From Dendrolimus kikuchii (taxonomy: Eukaryota; Arthropoda; Insecta; Lepidoptera; Lasiocampidae): 64,000 nt of DNA. Location: NCBI GenBank assembly GCA_019925095.2, contig JAHHIN020000030.1:7223501-7287500 (forward strand), in the 5' to 3' direction. Shown piece after piece: positions 21,209 to 30,732 of the stretch. How positions within the stretch are numbered: position 1 is the stretch's first letter; every line of letters starts with the position of its first letter. The notes beneath the pieces are model-generated. The model was not told where the DNA came from. It saw only the letters and a program-made list of their open reading frames with translations, and did no database searches. The position numbers and the translations under genes are program-made.

Positions 21209-24130
21209 ATGGCGCATGTAGGTAGAAATAAACCACGCTCATTGACTCTGGCGACTTATAACGCCAATGGCCTTCGAAACCAGCGCGACTTGGTCCATGA
21301 CTTCCTGGTTACCAATCAAGTAGATATACTACTAGTACAGGAGACCTTCCTGAAACCGAGTAATAGAGATCCAAAGATCTCTAACTATCGGGTCACTAGA
21401 CATGACAGGGTAGGCCGTGGTGGCGGCACCCTGATCTATTTTAGAAGATCCCTACGCTGCATGCCTGTAGTCACCCCCCCACTAGAAGGTATGGAGGTAT
21501 CCGCCTGCAGACTAGCAATGACTGGCCACCAACCTCTAGTCATAGTTTCAGCATACCTCGCATGCCAAAAAACCCTTATTAAGAAAGACCTAGAAACCCT
21601 ATTCAACTTAGGCCCGGCTGTTATTATAGCCGGAGATCTGAATTGCAAACACGAGCAGTGGAATTGCAATACCACTAACCCCAATGGCAGAGCCCTAATA
21701 AATATATCAGACAATCTTTTGTTTGATATACTAACTCCCATGACCCCCACAAGATACCCCCCCAACCGCGACTGGGGGACCCCAAACACTCTCGACCTAG
21801 CATTACTGAGGGGCGTAACCCTTCAGTTCCATTCGATCGAAACGATGGACGATATAGACTCGGACCATCGTCCGGTTATCCTCAGATTAGGACCACAGAC
21901 AGACCAGACATCTGAAACTAGGACCTCTGTGGATTGGTTGAGACTTGAGACCCTCCTCAAGGCAACCAGCTCACAAGACCTGGACCGCATCCCGGACCAC
22001 ATCGAGTCCCGCCAAGACACGGAGACGGCAATCGAGGCCCTCACCAGCCACCTTCAATCCGCAGTGCGGAACTCGTCCAAGCAGGTGCCAGTGGAGGATG
22101 ACCGCCACTTATGCCTGCCGGACGAGGTGAGGGTACTGCTGAGGGAAAAGAGAGCCACCTCCAGAGCTCACGACAGATATCCCACCGAGGATAACAGAGT
22201 CCGACTCCGCGAACTAGAGCGCGAGGTCAAACTACGTATCCGGGAAGTCAGGGAACAACGTTGGGACAGAACGTTGAGGGATATCGAACCAACTCACCAG
22301 GCGTACTGGAAGCTGGCTAGAGCTCTCAAATCAGACACCCTTACTGTCATGCCCGCGCTAGAAAGAGCCGACAACACCGAGGCGTTCGATGACGAGGAGA
22401 AGGCCGAGTGCCTCGCTCAGAGTCTAGAGCTTCAATGCTCCCCCACTACGCAAAACGTCGACCAGTCACACCTGACGGAGGTAGACTCCGAGGTCGAACG
22501 TAGATCCTCCTTACCAGCGGAAACCACATTCGACACGGTCATGGTCGAAGAAGTGCAAGATTTGATCAAGTCTCTCAAACCGCGAAAGGCCCCAGGGACC
22601 GATGGCATTAACAATCGCGTTTTAAAACTCCTACCCGCCCATCTAATTATAATCCTGGTGAGCATCTTCAATGCCGCCATAACAAACTGCTCCTTTCCCG
22701 CGATCTGGAAGGAAGCAGATGTCATCGGTATTCACAAGCCGGGAAAACCGGCTAATAAACCGTCCAGCTACCGTCCAATCAGCCTACTGAGCGCACTCAG
22801 CAAGCTTTACGAGAGGGTCATCCTCTCTCGACTTAGAGATTTTGCCTTCAGCAAACATCTAATACCCGATGAGCAATTTGGCTTCCGTGCCAGACACTCA
22901 TGCGTCCAACAGGTGCACCGCATCACGGAGCACATATTATCTCACTTTGCCCATCGCCCCCGCCCTATAGGAACAGCCGCACTGTTTCTAGACGTAGCAA
23001 AAGCCTTCGACAAGGTCTGGCACAACGGCTTGATTTACAAGCTGTACCAGTTCGGTATGCCAGACAGACTCGTGCTCATCTTGCGAGACTTCCTCCTAGG
23101 TCGTAGCTTTCGTTTTCGAGTGGAGGGAACCCGCTCGTCTCCTCACCCACTCACAGCCGGTGTACCACAGGGCTCGGCCCTGTCGCCACTACTCTTCACG
23201 CTGTACACCAGCGACATCCCAAAAACTCCAGATGTGGAGTTGGCCCTCTTTGCGGATGACACCGCACTCTATACATCAGATCAAAACCGACAAATGGCTT
23301 GCGTCCGGCTGCAGGCAGCTGTCACAGAGCTAGGCGAATGGTTTCGCAAATGGAGGATAGAGGTAAACCCGGAGAAAAGCGCAGCAATGTTCTTTTCCCC
23401 GGGCACGCTTCGCTCCCCCAAACGCGCTAGCCTTCGCTTAAAAACCATTTCGCTCTACGACCAACAAATCCCGTGGGCAAAGTACACCAAATATCTTGGT
23501 GTCACCCTAGATCGAAACTTGCGCTTCAACGAGCATATCACTATAGTCCGAAATAGAGCGCGATTTGTGATGGGTCGTTTAGCACCCATGATAGACAAAC
23601 GAAGCAAAATGTCCCTCAGACACAAGCTTACTCTGTATAAAACATGCATCCTCCCGATCATGACATACGCGAGTGTGGTATTCGGCCATGCCAAGCCTGC
23701 CCTTTTAGATAAACTGCAAATCGTGCAGAATAAATTCATGCGCAGAGCCGTCGGTGCTCCCCTCTATATGCGTAACGTCGACCTCCACCGCGATCTGGAG
23801 CTTCCCTCCATCAAAAACTACATTACGTCGCTCTCGCGTAAGTATTTCGATCTCGCGCCGCACCATCGAAATCCGCTAGTCGTGTCCGCGTCCGATTATA
23901 AGCCTCGTCGAAAGGCTCTTGTCCGACGACCGCGTAACGTCCTGACGGACAGAGTCGACGTTATTACGAAACGGCTGGCCCAGATCAGTCCGCCCACGGT
24001 TAGAACAGTAGGCTGGCAGGCACCGACAGACAGACGCAGACGGCGGCGTGTCAGACGCCGCCAATCAAGATCTCTCCACGTCCCCGCGAGGGACGCTAGG
24101 AGACATAGCTCCCCCCACAGGATAGACTAG
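21209..24130 (+). CDS. Jockey ORF2: endonuclease and reverse transcriptase
   Basis: An intact frame of 973 residues starts at ATG 21209, 38 bp after ORF1. The apurinic-like endonuclease spans about 12-225 with ATYNANGL, QETFL (Glu45), AGDLNCKHEQWN (Asp143, Asn145) and DSDHRP (218-220). The reverse transcriptase spans about 450-730 with RKAPGTDGINN, YRPISLLSALSKLYERV, EQFGFRARHSC, FLDVAKAFDKV, GVPQGSALSPLLF and LFADDTALY (FADD 681-684). No RNase H is present, as usual for the Jockey clade. The C-terminus is very basic. The protein nicks the target and primes cDNA synthesis there. All catalytic motifs look sound, so it could act in trans even though this copy's ORF1 is broken. Confidence 0.95.
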   Translation: MAHVGRNKPRSLTLATYNANGLRNQRDLVHDFLVTNQVDILLVQETFLKPSNRDPKISNYRVTRHDRVGRGGGTLIYFRRSLRCMPVVTPPLEGMEVSACRLAMTGHQPLVIVSAYLACQKTLIKKDLETLFNLGPAVIIAGDLNCKHEQWNCNTTNPNGRALINISDNLLFDILTPMTPTRYPPNRDWGTPNTLDLALLRGVTLQFHSIETMDDIDSDHRPVILRLGPQTDQTSETRTSVDWLRLETLLKATSSQDLDRIPDHIESRQDTETAIEALTSHLQSAVRNSSKQVPVEDDRHLCLPDEVRVLLREKRATSRAHDRYPTEDNRVRLRELEREVKLRIREVREQRWDRTLRDIEPTHQAYWKLARALKSDTLTVMPALERADNTEAFDDEEKAECLAQSLELQCSPTTQNVDQSHLTEVDSEVERRSSLPAETTFDTVMVEEVQDLIKSLKPRKAPGTDGINNRVLKLLPAHLIIILVSIFNAAITNCSFPAIWKEADVIGIHKPGKPANKPSSYRPISLLSALSKLYERVILSRLRDFAFSKHLIPDEQFGFRARHSCVQQVHRITEHILSHFAHRPRPIGTAALFLDVAKAFDKVWHNGLIYKLYQFGMPDRLVLILRDFLLGRSFRFRVEGTRSSPHPLTAGVPQGSALSPLLFTLYTSDIPKTPDVELALFADDTALYTSDQNRQMACVRLQAAVTELGEWFRKWRIEVNPEKSAAMFFSPGTLRSPKRASLRLKTISLYDQQIPWAKYTKYLGVTLDRNLRFNEHITIVRNRARFVMGRLAPMIDKRSKMSLRHKLTLYKTCILPIMTYASVVFGHAKPALLDKLQIVQNKFMRRAVGAPLYMRNVDLHRDLELPSIKNYITSLSRKYFDLAPHHRNPLVVSASDYKPRRKALVRRPRNVLTDRVDVITKRLAQISPPTVRTVGWQAPTDRRRRRRVRRRQSRSLHVPARDARRHSSPHRID

Positions 24131-24337
24131 GCGTGTTGCTGGGAAGTTTCTTTCGCCGTTTCTTCTCTCCCAGCCATAACACGTTGCGAAACGGCAGTAA
24201 GATAGCGTAGGCCACCGCGAACCACCGATCCCGGCCCGCCGTGATCCTTCCCCTCGGGCTTTATATTACCCGTCGCCCGTTCTCAATTAGTGTTTTGTCT
24301 TCGGACCAACAACATAAAGTCAAGTCCAATAAAAAAA
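24131..24337 (+). terminator. Jockey 3' UTR, poly-A signal and A tail
   Basis: A GC-rich 3' UTR ends TCCAATAAAAAAA, where AATAAA merges into the tail, immediately before the target duplication. Confidence 0.7.
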
Positions 24338-24348
24338 GAAAACTGCCC
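24338..24348. repeat. 3' target-site duplication of Jockey LINE
   Basis: GAAAACTGCCC, identical to 19131-19141. Confidence 0.8.
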
Positions 24349-24905
24349 ATTGGAAATATAGTTGTGTAAAATTACACCATTTACATCTGCTCCTAATGCT
24401 GATATTAGACGTATCAACTAAATTAAATCAATTAGGTTTGAAAGTCAGAGAACTGAAAGGACTACAGTAGTCAATGACATTGAATGACTGAAGTTTATGT
24501 TTATATGGATTACTTTGCTTGATTCATCCAAATTGTAAGACGGAAATTCATTTCATTCTTTTGTCGCTTTATTAATATTAAAAAAACACTGGAAATTCAA
24601 CTATAATATTATTATTATAAAACATATTTGGTGGATCATCTCAGGCAAAAATTATAATTTGATTACGACACGTCAGTGCCGTAGCTTGCCTGAGACGGGC
24701 CCTGTAACCAAATGTATGGCGGGGCCCAAAGGAAGGGTGTTTTTATAAAAGAAACAAAAAATGCTTGAATGGAATTAAAATAATTATATATTGATTACAA
24801 GTTACTACTTATACTTAGTGCTCTTAGGAACTAAGTTAGACAAACAATTCAAATCAAAGATACACTTTTCTCGCTTTTTTTCGCCAACTTATTTATCACA
24901 TCATC
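24349..24905. other. AT-rich flank with a repeat scrap
   Basis: No gene was recognised. Around 24664-24740 the motif GCCGTAGCTTGCCTGAG with GGGGCCC is reminiscent of the repeat ending at 25.37 kb, suggesting a divided copy on both sides of the next element. Confidence 0.35.
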
Positions 24906-25147
24906 CATAGCTTGCCAGGTGGTCGGGCATTTGCCCGACTGGATGGCTACCACCCCTGGTCTAAAGTATGTCGCCTTAACAACCTTGAGTTGTGTTCTGG
25001 CATTAGTGACCAGGTTCCAGTCTCCCTTAAGAGAGCAGCAGCACATTTGTAGCAACTTTGCTGTTGCAAATGTCCATGGGCCATGGTAACAGCTTTCCAT
25101 CAAGTGGGCCGTCTGCCTGTCTGCTGATCTCCTGCAATAAAAAAAAA
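24906..25147 (+). repeat. SINE or LINE 3'-end repeat (copy 4)
   Basis: It contains CCCGACTGGATGGCTACCAC, AGAGAGCAGCAGCACATTTG and TCCATCAAGTGGGCCGTC, and ends CTGCAATAAAAAAAAATT. It lacks the 5' part seen in the copy at 13.4 kb. Confidence 0.7.
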
Positions 25148-25189
25148 TTGCTGAAGACGATTTCAGATTTTCTACCTCTATGACAATAA

Positions 25190-25372
25190 TGACAAATCTG
25201 ATAGCCGTTCATGTTGGCCCAGCAGTTATTCTCAAAAATGTTATTCATCTATAAAAGATGGTGGGTGCCATTTTAGGAATTTTTGCTTACACACTTTCGG
25301 GGCCCCTGTAGCCTGGGGGGGGCCGTATCATTGATGCGGCTGATACGGCGGCAGCTACGCCCCTCTGACATG
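25190..25372 (+). repeat. Uninterrupted copy of the 6.2-6.65 kb repeat
   Basis: ATAGCCGTTCATGTTGGCCC, ATCTATAAAAGATGGTGG and TTTCGGGGCCCCTGTAGCCT run without interruption, giving the empty-site reference for the insertion at 6292-6528. Confidence 0.65.
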
Positions 25373-25911
25373 AATTGTAAGTGATCCATTTCTCCCGCAA
25401 GAAGTAGAAACACTAAAAAGTATTTTTGAACACATTGACTCAAAAAACGCGTTTACGAAGCCTATATAGTTTGTTCGAAAGTTAAAAATTACGTACCACG
25501 CAATGGAACGTGCGGTAAAATAGGTTCTTAGGTGTAAAAAAATAAGAATACCACTAAGGAGTTTCACATTATCAATTTAAATAAGTTGAGTAATAGATCC
25601 TCCTTGGAAACGCGTTTAATAAATACATTTGTCTCACATTAACACTACAGAGAAAATGAGACGAAAGATGTTGTTCTAATTTTTATCACGCGCACGTGGC
25701 GCCATTTTCATATTAAAATCATCGCAGATTGTTGTTACTTTCCGACCGATATATGTTTGTTTCATTAACTATTGTACTGTTTTCTCGCAAATGTGTTGAA
25801 AAACGTTGTATGACGCACGTGCGGTTATTGTTATGCCCTCGACTTTGTTTCGGGCTTACATTCTTCTACTCCTTTGTAATAACCAACTTACCGCACTAGT
25901 ATCATAAATAA
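25373..25911. other. Unassigned stretch
   Basis: No repeat boundary or domain-bearing frame was seen. It lies 3' of the minus-strand exon that ends at 25912. Confidence 0.35.
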
Positions 25912-26393
25912 CTATACTTCATGGTAAAATTTTTGTTTGGGGCAATGTGAATTTTTACTAAACAAATCAGAATTATCAAATTCTAAATCATCGTTCATAT
26001 TTTTCATGCGTTCCATTCTCTCTAACTTCATGCATAAAGACATAGTAGTGGTTTCTTGTAGAGAATTATTACTTTTACTATAATTAACTATTTGATTATG
26101 CAACAAAAAATGTTTCTGGAAAAACTTAGCGGGAAACTTTTTAACATTTTTACTTTTTTTGACGTTTGCAATTTTTTTTTCTACAGCATGTTTATTCTCC
26201 CGCTTGTGTTTGATCCGGTCGAGTAGATTAAAAAGTAACGGTTTATTGTTTGTAATCGATTCCTTTTCGGTTTTTTTCAAACAATCTATACAAGCGTAGT
26301 TTCCATCTTTTTTCATTATGCGTGAATAGAGCAGAATGTTTCAAGCGTTTTTTATTTGGAATACCACGAACTCGGGACGTATCTGCAAAAAAA
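25912..26393 (-). pseudogene. Orphan exon of an unrecognised basic protein
   Basis: A minus-strand segment begins after a strong splice-acceptor signal (long T run then GCAG, at about 26393) and reads TSRVRGIPNKKRLKHSALFT in one frame. Then it reads GNYACIDCLKKTEKES and a Lys/Asn-rich tail to a stop at 25912 in another. The two frames meet at a run of six A (near 26314); five would join them. The tail contains KKIANVKKSKNVKKFPAKFF and a Met/Glu-rich stretch, and CIDC is the only close Cys pair. I do not recognise the family. It may be the last exon of a host gene with a homopolymer error, or a true pseudogene. Confidence 0.45.
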
Positions 26394-26624
26394 AACTACT
26401 TTTTTAAAGTATCAACATAAGGTATGTTGTCAGAATTTTTGGTTCTTTCTTCTTGATTGATTAGTTTAATGTAATACTAGTAAATTAGTACTTTAAATCT
26501 CATTGTCATATACTAGAATTTTCCTGGCAGATATGCCGGTTCAGTCCGTCGTAGGTAGCTCTAGGTTACTTACATAAATACTTAATTAAGTTTTTATATA
26601 TCGCAAACGAAGCTAAGCAAAGCT

Positions 26625-26626
<2 letters not shown>

Positions 26627-26675
<49 letters not shown>
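26627..26675. repeat. (TA)n microsatellite
   Basis: About 24 uninterrupted TA units. Confidence 0.95.
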
Positions 26676-26677
<2 letters not shown>

Positions 26678-26699
26678 CATAAATCTTCCCTGGACAATT

Positions 26700-26830
26700 A
26701 TCTAACTCATGGTTAAAACAGCTTAAAAATCCGTTGCGCGGTTTCAGAGGATTTAGCGGATATACAGACAGACGCCTAAAGCGACTTTGTTTTATATACT
26801 ATGTAAAGAAGATTTTGTGTAGTAAAGACT
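26700..26830. repeat. Dispersed repeat fragment
   Basis: CGTTGCGCGGTTTCAGAGG, GACAGACGCCTAAAGCG and TTGTTTTATATACTATGTA resemble a block common in lepidopteran mobile elements. No boundaries are definable here. Confidence 0.35.
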
Positions 26831-27009
26831 GTAGGTACCATTGTATTATTTGTCCGAAACTATTTAGACTTAGTTTTTTAATAATTAGAAATCGTATCTT
26901 ATTCTTCTTTATCTTGTTTTAATTATTAGTATGATACACTAAATAGTTTTTGAAAATAAATCTAGCAAATGCGTGCCAGTCCATGAACTACGAAAGATTC
27001 TATAGAGGT

Positions 27010-27537
27010 TTTTTATTATTATTATTATTAATATCTCTACGGACTCGAGTTCCGTACCCTTTTTTACTACTTAATTTCTATGAAAAATTTGAGACTCCAA
27101 ACACGCTTATTGTTTATTTTTGTTAGTGTATGTGACATTATATGTAGTAATTTTTATGTTTTGGTGTACCTTAGAATAACTAATTATATTAATTTATTGT
27201 AATTTTAATACTAAACTTATACTAATGTAGAGTGTATCTGTTACATGCTGGTGTTGTGAGGAAGTGCATGTGCTGTGCGGGCCTTATATCTATACTTATA
27301 TATAGTCCTATCTAGTGCCATGTGTGTTGTTTTTTTCTTTTCTGTGCCTGGGTTATTAACTTTTAGGCTCTTTGTGTGTCTTGGTTTGTTTGTGGAGTGT
27401 GCGTGTAATGTAATGCGATGGTAGTGCGCGTAGGTTTAAGTATGTGTATAAGTTTTATTGTTAGTTATGTGTTAGTGACTTTATTTGGTGTTATAATTTA
27501 TTGTTTAATTATTGTGACATGAAAAATTTTCAGTTGG
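27010..27537 (-). mobile_element. Retroposed insert with 12-bp target duplication
   Basis: The direct repeat TTCTATAGAGGT lies at 26998-27009 and 27538-27549. Between them is a 528-bp segment whose plus-strand left end is TTTTTATTATTATTATTAA, an (AAT)n-rich tail for a minus-strand element. It has no coding sequence. It sits about 50 bp downstream of the stop codon of the secreted-protein gene on the same strand, so it may supply or displace that gene's 3' end. Confidence 0.6.
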
Positions 27538-27590
27538 TTCTATAGAGGTGAAAAACTTGATTTTGTCGTCATTCGGTAAAACCATAAAAA

Positions 27591-27896
27591 TTATATATTT
27601 AAAACCTTCTGATAACTCACTTTATAAACGGTAGAAAACTCACAATTTTCCCGCCCGTTGCAAATGACATTTGGAAAATATCTTTTAGATCTTTTCCCTT
27701 TTGCATACAACCTGGTCACCCGCCATTTTGTTTCAATAGGGTTGTCACAACTCTCGGCTAATGTTGCATGTTTGACGATTAAAAGACACGATCGGTTAGT
27801 GAGGTTCACATTTTTCATATAATTCACAGTGCAATAACTATCTTCGTCTATCAGAGAGAAAATTTCGTATGGGCACAGTGGACTTTCTTCTATAGT
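27591..27896 (-). CDS. Secreted Cys-rich protein, exon 2 (terminal)
   Basis: A strong acceptor (T-rich run, GCTTCAG) at 27897-27910 opens a frame at 27896 in phase 0. It runs 101 residues to a stop at 27591. The sequence holds Cys at PLC, SYC, RSC, ESC, VIC and ENC, with KWRVTRLYAKGKRSKRYFPN and YKVSYQKVL near the end. Spacing of W, RYFP and two late Cys loosely recalls cystine-knot cytokines (spatzle, trunk/PTTH, IL-17), but I cannot assign it. GKRSKR could be a dibasic processing site. AATAAA lies on the minus strand near 27485, within the downstream insert. Confidence 0.55.
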   Translation of the reverse strand, partial: TIEESPLCPYEIFSLIDEDSYCTVNYMKNVNLTNRSCLLIVKHATLAESCDNPIETKWRVTRLYAKGKRSKRYFPNVICNGRENCEFSTVYKVSYQKVLNI

Positions 27897-28984
27897 CTGA
27901 AGCAAAAAAAAAATGTCCACGTGCGCGGCGACAGCTGCCAAGTGGTGGCTACAACAAAAACATACAGATAACTATTCAGCCAGTAGAAAATACATATATA
28001 ATAGCAAAACATATACAGAGATCTACGTGTTCAGTATAATAATGGGCTGAGGGTGTTGTTGGGGCTGCTGTGGCGATGCAGCGCGTCAGGGATGTTTGCA
28101 AAACCGCGAATCGATGGCCTTGCAGCCATCATTACACAATGATGCGCATCCCAACTGACCCGCGTTCGCGGCAGCACCAACAGCGTGCTCAGGCTTTTTA
28201 TTGACCGATGGGACTCGCCGCTGTTACATAATGTCTGCAACTGCACACCCAGATAAATGCATGAGTTTGTTTGTCTTCTACCACCTCACGGTCCGGTGGC
28301 AGAGTCCGTACTTGAAATAATTTTGGTATACATGTTCCTTGACGCCACGGAGTAGAATATTGATAATCATTACAGTGACGCGGGTGTAATGCCCTAGTAT
28401 TTGTCTTATTAATTAATTGTTTTGTCGTGTTTATTATTTGAACTTTGATAATTAAGGATAATATAAAATTATAAAATATGGAAATTTTCAGTGTTCTGAA
28501 ATAAATGAATTATTATTATTAATTAAAAATTAAAATAATATAAACGATTTCAGAGCGCCTGGCAGAAATATAATAGTGGTTTCTCTAAAACTCATCTTGT
28601 TTAGCAAGATAATATAGGAGAACTGAACATTAACATGATATACAGATTTTTAGTTAATTTCTTTAATCAACAAAAATGGACTGACCGATTTGAATATTTT
28701 TTTGTTTTGTTCACTCGAATACAGGGGTGGTTTAAAAGAAAAATAACGATTTTGAATTATGCCAGTATGTATGTGTGTGTTTTGTATTATATGTGTGTGT
28801 GTGTGTGTGTGTGCGTGTGCGTGTGCGTGTGCGTGTGCGTGTGCGTGTGCGTGTGCGTGTGCGTGTGCGTGTGCGTGTGCGAGTGCGAGTGCGAGTGCGA
28901 GTGCGAGTGCGAGTGCGTGTGCGTGTGCGTGTGCGTGTGCGTGTGCGTGTGCGTGTGCGTGTGCGTGTGCGTGTGCGTGTGCGT

Positions 28985-29015
<31 letters not shown>

Positions 29016-29149
29016 AACGAGTGTACATACTGCATGTTTAGATTTTAAATATTTATATATACATTGAGTCCTAATGAGGACATAATCAATATTTCTATTT
29101 CATAATAAAATATTTTTTAGATTTTTAAAAAGAAATAATTAATAAATAC
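27897..29149 (-). other. Probable intron of the secreted-protein gene
   Basis: It is bounded by G|GTATTT at 29149 and CAG at 27897, both consensus-like, and the flanking exons are both in phase 0. It contains the GTGTGC microsatellite and a GC-richer patch at 28030-28250 whose short minus frame has no recognised domain. Confidence 0.45.
28792..29014 (+). repeat. Compound GTGTGC/GAGTGC microsatellite
   Basis: A (GT)n start is followed by 12 units of GTGTGC (28809-28880), exactly 6 units of GAGTGC (28881-28916), 13 units of GTGTGC (28917-28994) and (GT)n to 29014. Alternating purine-pyrimidine over most of its length favours Z-DNA, and the GAGTGC core breaks that alternation. Frames through it are artefacts. 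Confidence 0.95.
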
Positions 29150-29632
29150 CCAATGCCCTCCACCGTAACAGCTACTACAGTTTTTGACATTTTCACATTT
29201 ATAACAAACTATTTTCTTTTCTTTCCCAAATTGAACAAGCCGCCATGTTCTCCAAAACATGTCTCTTTTAAACATAACTTTCAATCCATCCATTTTCGAA
29301 ACATTCTTAAATGCATCTTCGAAAATCATTATTTTCTTAAAATCATTATTATTTTCATCAATTTTCGTATAAACAATACCTTCATTAATAATTGTATCAT
29401 TAAATATTCCTTCGAGAAGTTTTAAACGAGTTTGTTGTAATTTTTTTCTTTGTTTTCTCTCAATAAATGTTTTTTGTAAATCATTTTTATTATTTGAATA
29501 TATGTCATAATCTGTTATATCAAATTTGTTAAATGAAACATCAAGTTGGCTTATAACTAGAGACAAATCTAGTAATATAATTTTTATCACAAATTTTATT
29601 AATTTGTATTTTTCTTGCATGATCAACAACAC
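29150..29632 (-). CDS. Secreted Cys-rich protein, exon 1
   Basis: The ATG at 29632 starts a frame of 161 residues up to a donor at 29149. Residues about 8-28 (KYKLIKFVIKIILLDLSLVI) form a hydrophobic stretch after Lys, a credible signal peptide. The middle is Asn/Lys/Asp-rich with a basic ERKQRKKLQQTRLKL segment. The end has four Cys in CYKCENVKNCSSC after IV, then GGGHW. Reading on past the donor adds only a few residues before a stop. Joined in phase to exon 2, the protein would be about 260 residues with ten Cys. No homologue is recognised, and an upstream exon is not excluded. Confidence 0.55.
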
Positions 29633-30296
29633 GGATGAAGTTTATTAGAACTCTCCTATTATATTAATGTACTCTGCTGACTGAAATTAAATAGAATACT
29701 GTCAAAAACGTAATTAAAAGCTCTACATCGATGGCAGTACTTTTCTCTTGCTTATTTACGTTATTATAATTATATAAAAAATTTAGGATTGAAAACAGTC
29801 AAATATTTAAAACAGTACTTGTAATGTTTTTCAATTTAGCTTCTATTTAAAACACAGAAAAAGAAAATTACAAACAAACACATTTCCCAGTACGTTGAGT
29901 AGGAAATTTCATCAAACAAAATATATTTGTTACTCTTCCCTTGCTTATTCAAGTTTTTTTTTAATATTTAATATAATTAGTCAAATATATAAATAATAAG
30001 TATTTTTTCGATTTTGATTTGATTTGAAGTCCAAAAATAACACATTTTCTAGTATTCTGGTAATTCGAAATTCGATCATCGAAACAATAATATTAGAAAA
30101 TTATACAACACTAAAATATAGAAAAAACCGTAATTTTACGTTTGAATTTATTCGATTTCAATAAAGCAATATACGTACAACCACTTTTACGCACAAATTC
30201 GAAATGCAATATTTAGAACGTAAAACGATATTGTAAAGTAGTTAATCGAAGAAGCGATTGGATAAGAAAAAAAACTAAAGTAGCAAAGCGCTCACA
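29633..30296. other. AT-rich upstream region
   Basis: This is 5' of the secreted-protein gene. No clear TATA or initiator was assigned and no other gene was seen. Confidence 0.35.
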
Positions 30297-30315
30297 ACGA
30301 CCCATGTCAAGAGGT
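30297..30315. repeat. Target-site duplication, 3' side of R1-like LINE
   Basis: ACGACCCATGTCAAGAGGT is repeated exactly at 34170-34188. The last T is ambiguous with the poly-T run. Confidence 0.9.
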
Positions 30316-30732
30316 TTTTTTTTTTTTTTTTTTTTTGAGGCGAGGGAAAATGCTTAACCGATTTACGCACAAACTGGGTCGTTGCTAGGGGAACGACACG
30401 CGTCGGTCGGGGGCGATAACACTGGCAATAGTATGCTCTTGGCAGCGCTCCGTCCGCGATCGACGTCACAGAATAGTGTGGAAGACTCCGAGCGTTGCTG
30501 CACGGGCGAGCAACCCCAATACCCACTAAAAACCCCCTCCTCCCTGACGACCCTGCGCTTTGTATGTGTTGGAAAGGCTGAGATTTAGAACATAGTTATG
30601 CCCAGCCGATCCAGCGCAATAAAGTGCCTGGAGTGTGCCCTGGGAGAACACACCCCACTTCGTTGTGCGGGGGTAGAAGGTCCTTTGCTCTCCTAGCAAG
30701 CTAAAGGCCCCCCGCGGTAAACGGAACCTAAC

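Larger units (their letters stand above)
19142..24337 (+). mobile_element. Full-length Jockey-clade LINE
   Basis: A 5196-bp element is bounded by an exact 11-bp duplication. It starts CAGCATTCGCCCGC, where CATTCG resembles the initiator of internal Jockey promoters, and has a 183-bp GC-rich 5' UTR. ORF1 (zinc knuckles), ORF2 (endonuclease plus reverse transcriptase), a 3' UTR of about 200 bp and a CAATAAAAAAA tail follow. Its GC-rich coding contrasts with the AT-rich flanks. A complete 5' end plus an intact duplication indicates a fairly recent, full-length insertion. Confidence 0.9.

Noticed and set aside
27591..27896. Firm assignment as PTTH, trunk, spatzle or IL-17
   Set aside because: Only a loose spacing resemblance; key motifs of each family are not all present, so it is left unnamed.
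28031..28246. Small minus-strand frame in the GC-richer patch
   Set aside because: No domain and no splice logic; it lies inside the presumed intron.
28732..29048. Frames encoding Val-Cys, Arg-Thr or His-Thr repeats
   Set aside because: They are translations of the GTGTGC microsatellite in every frame.
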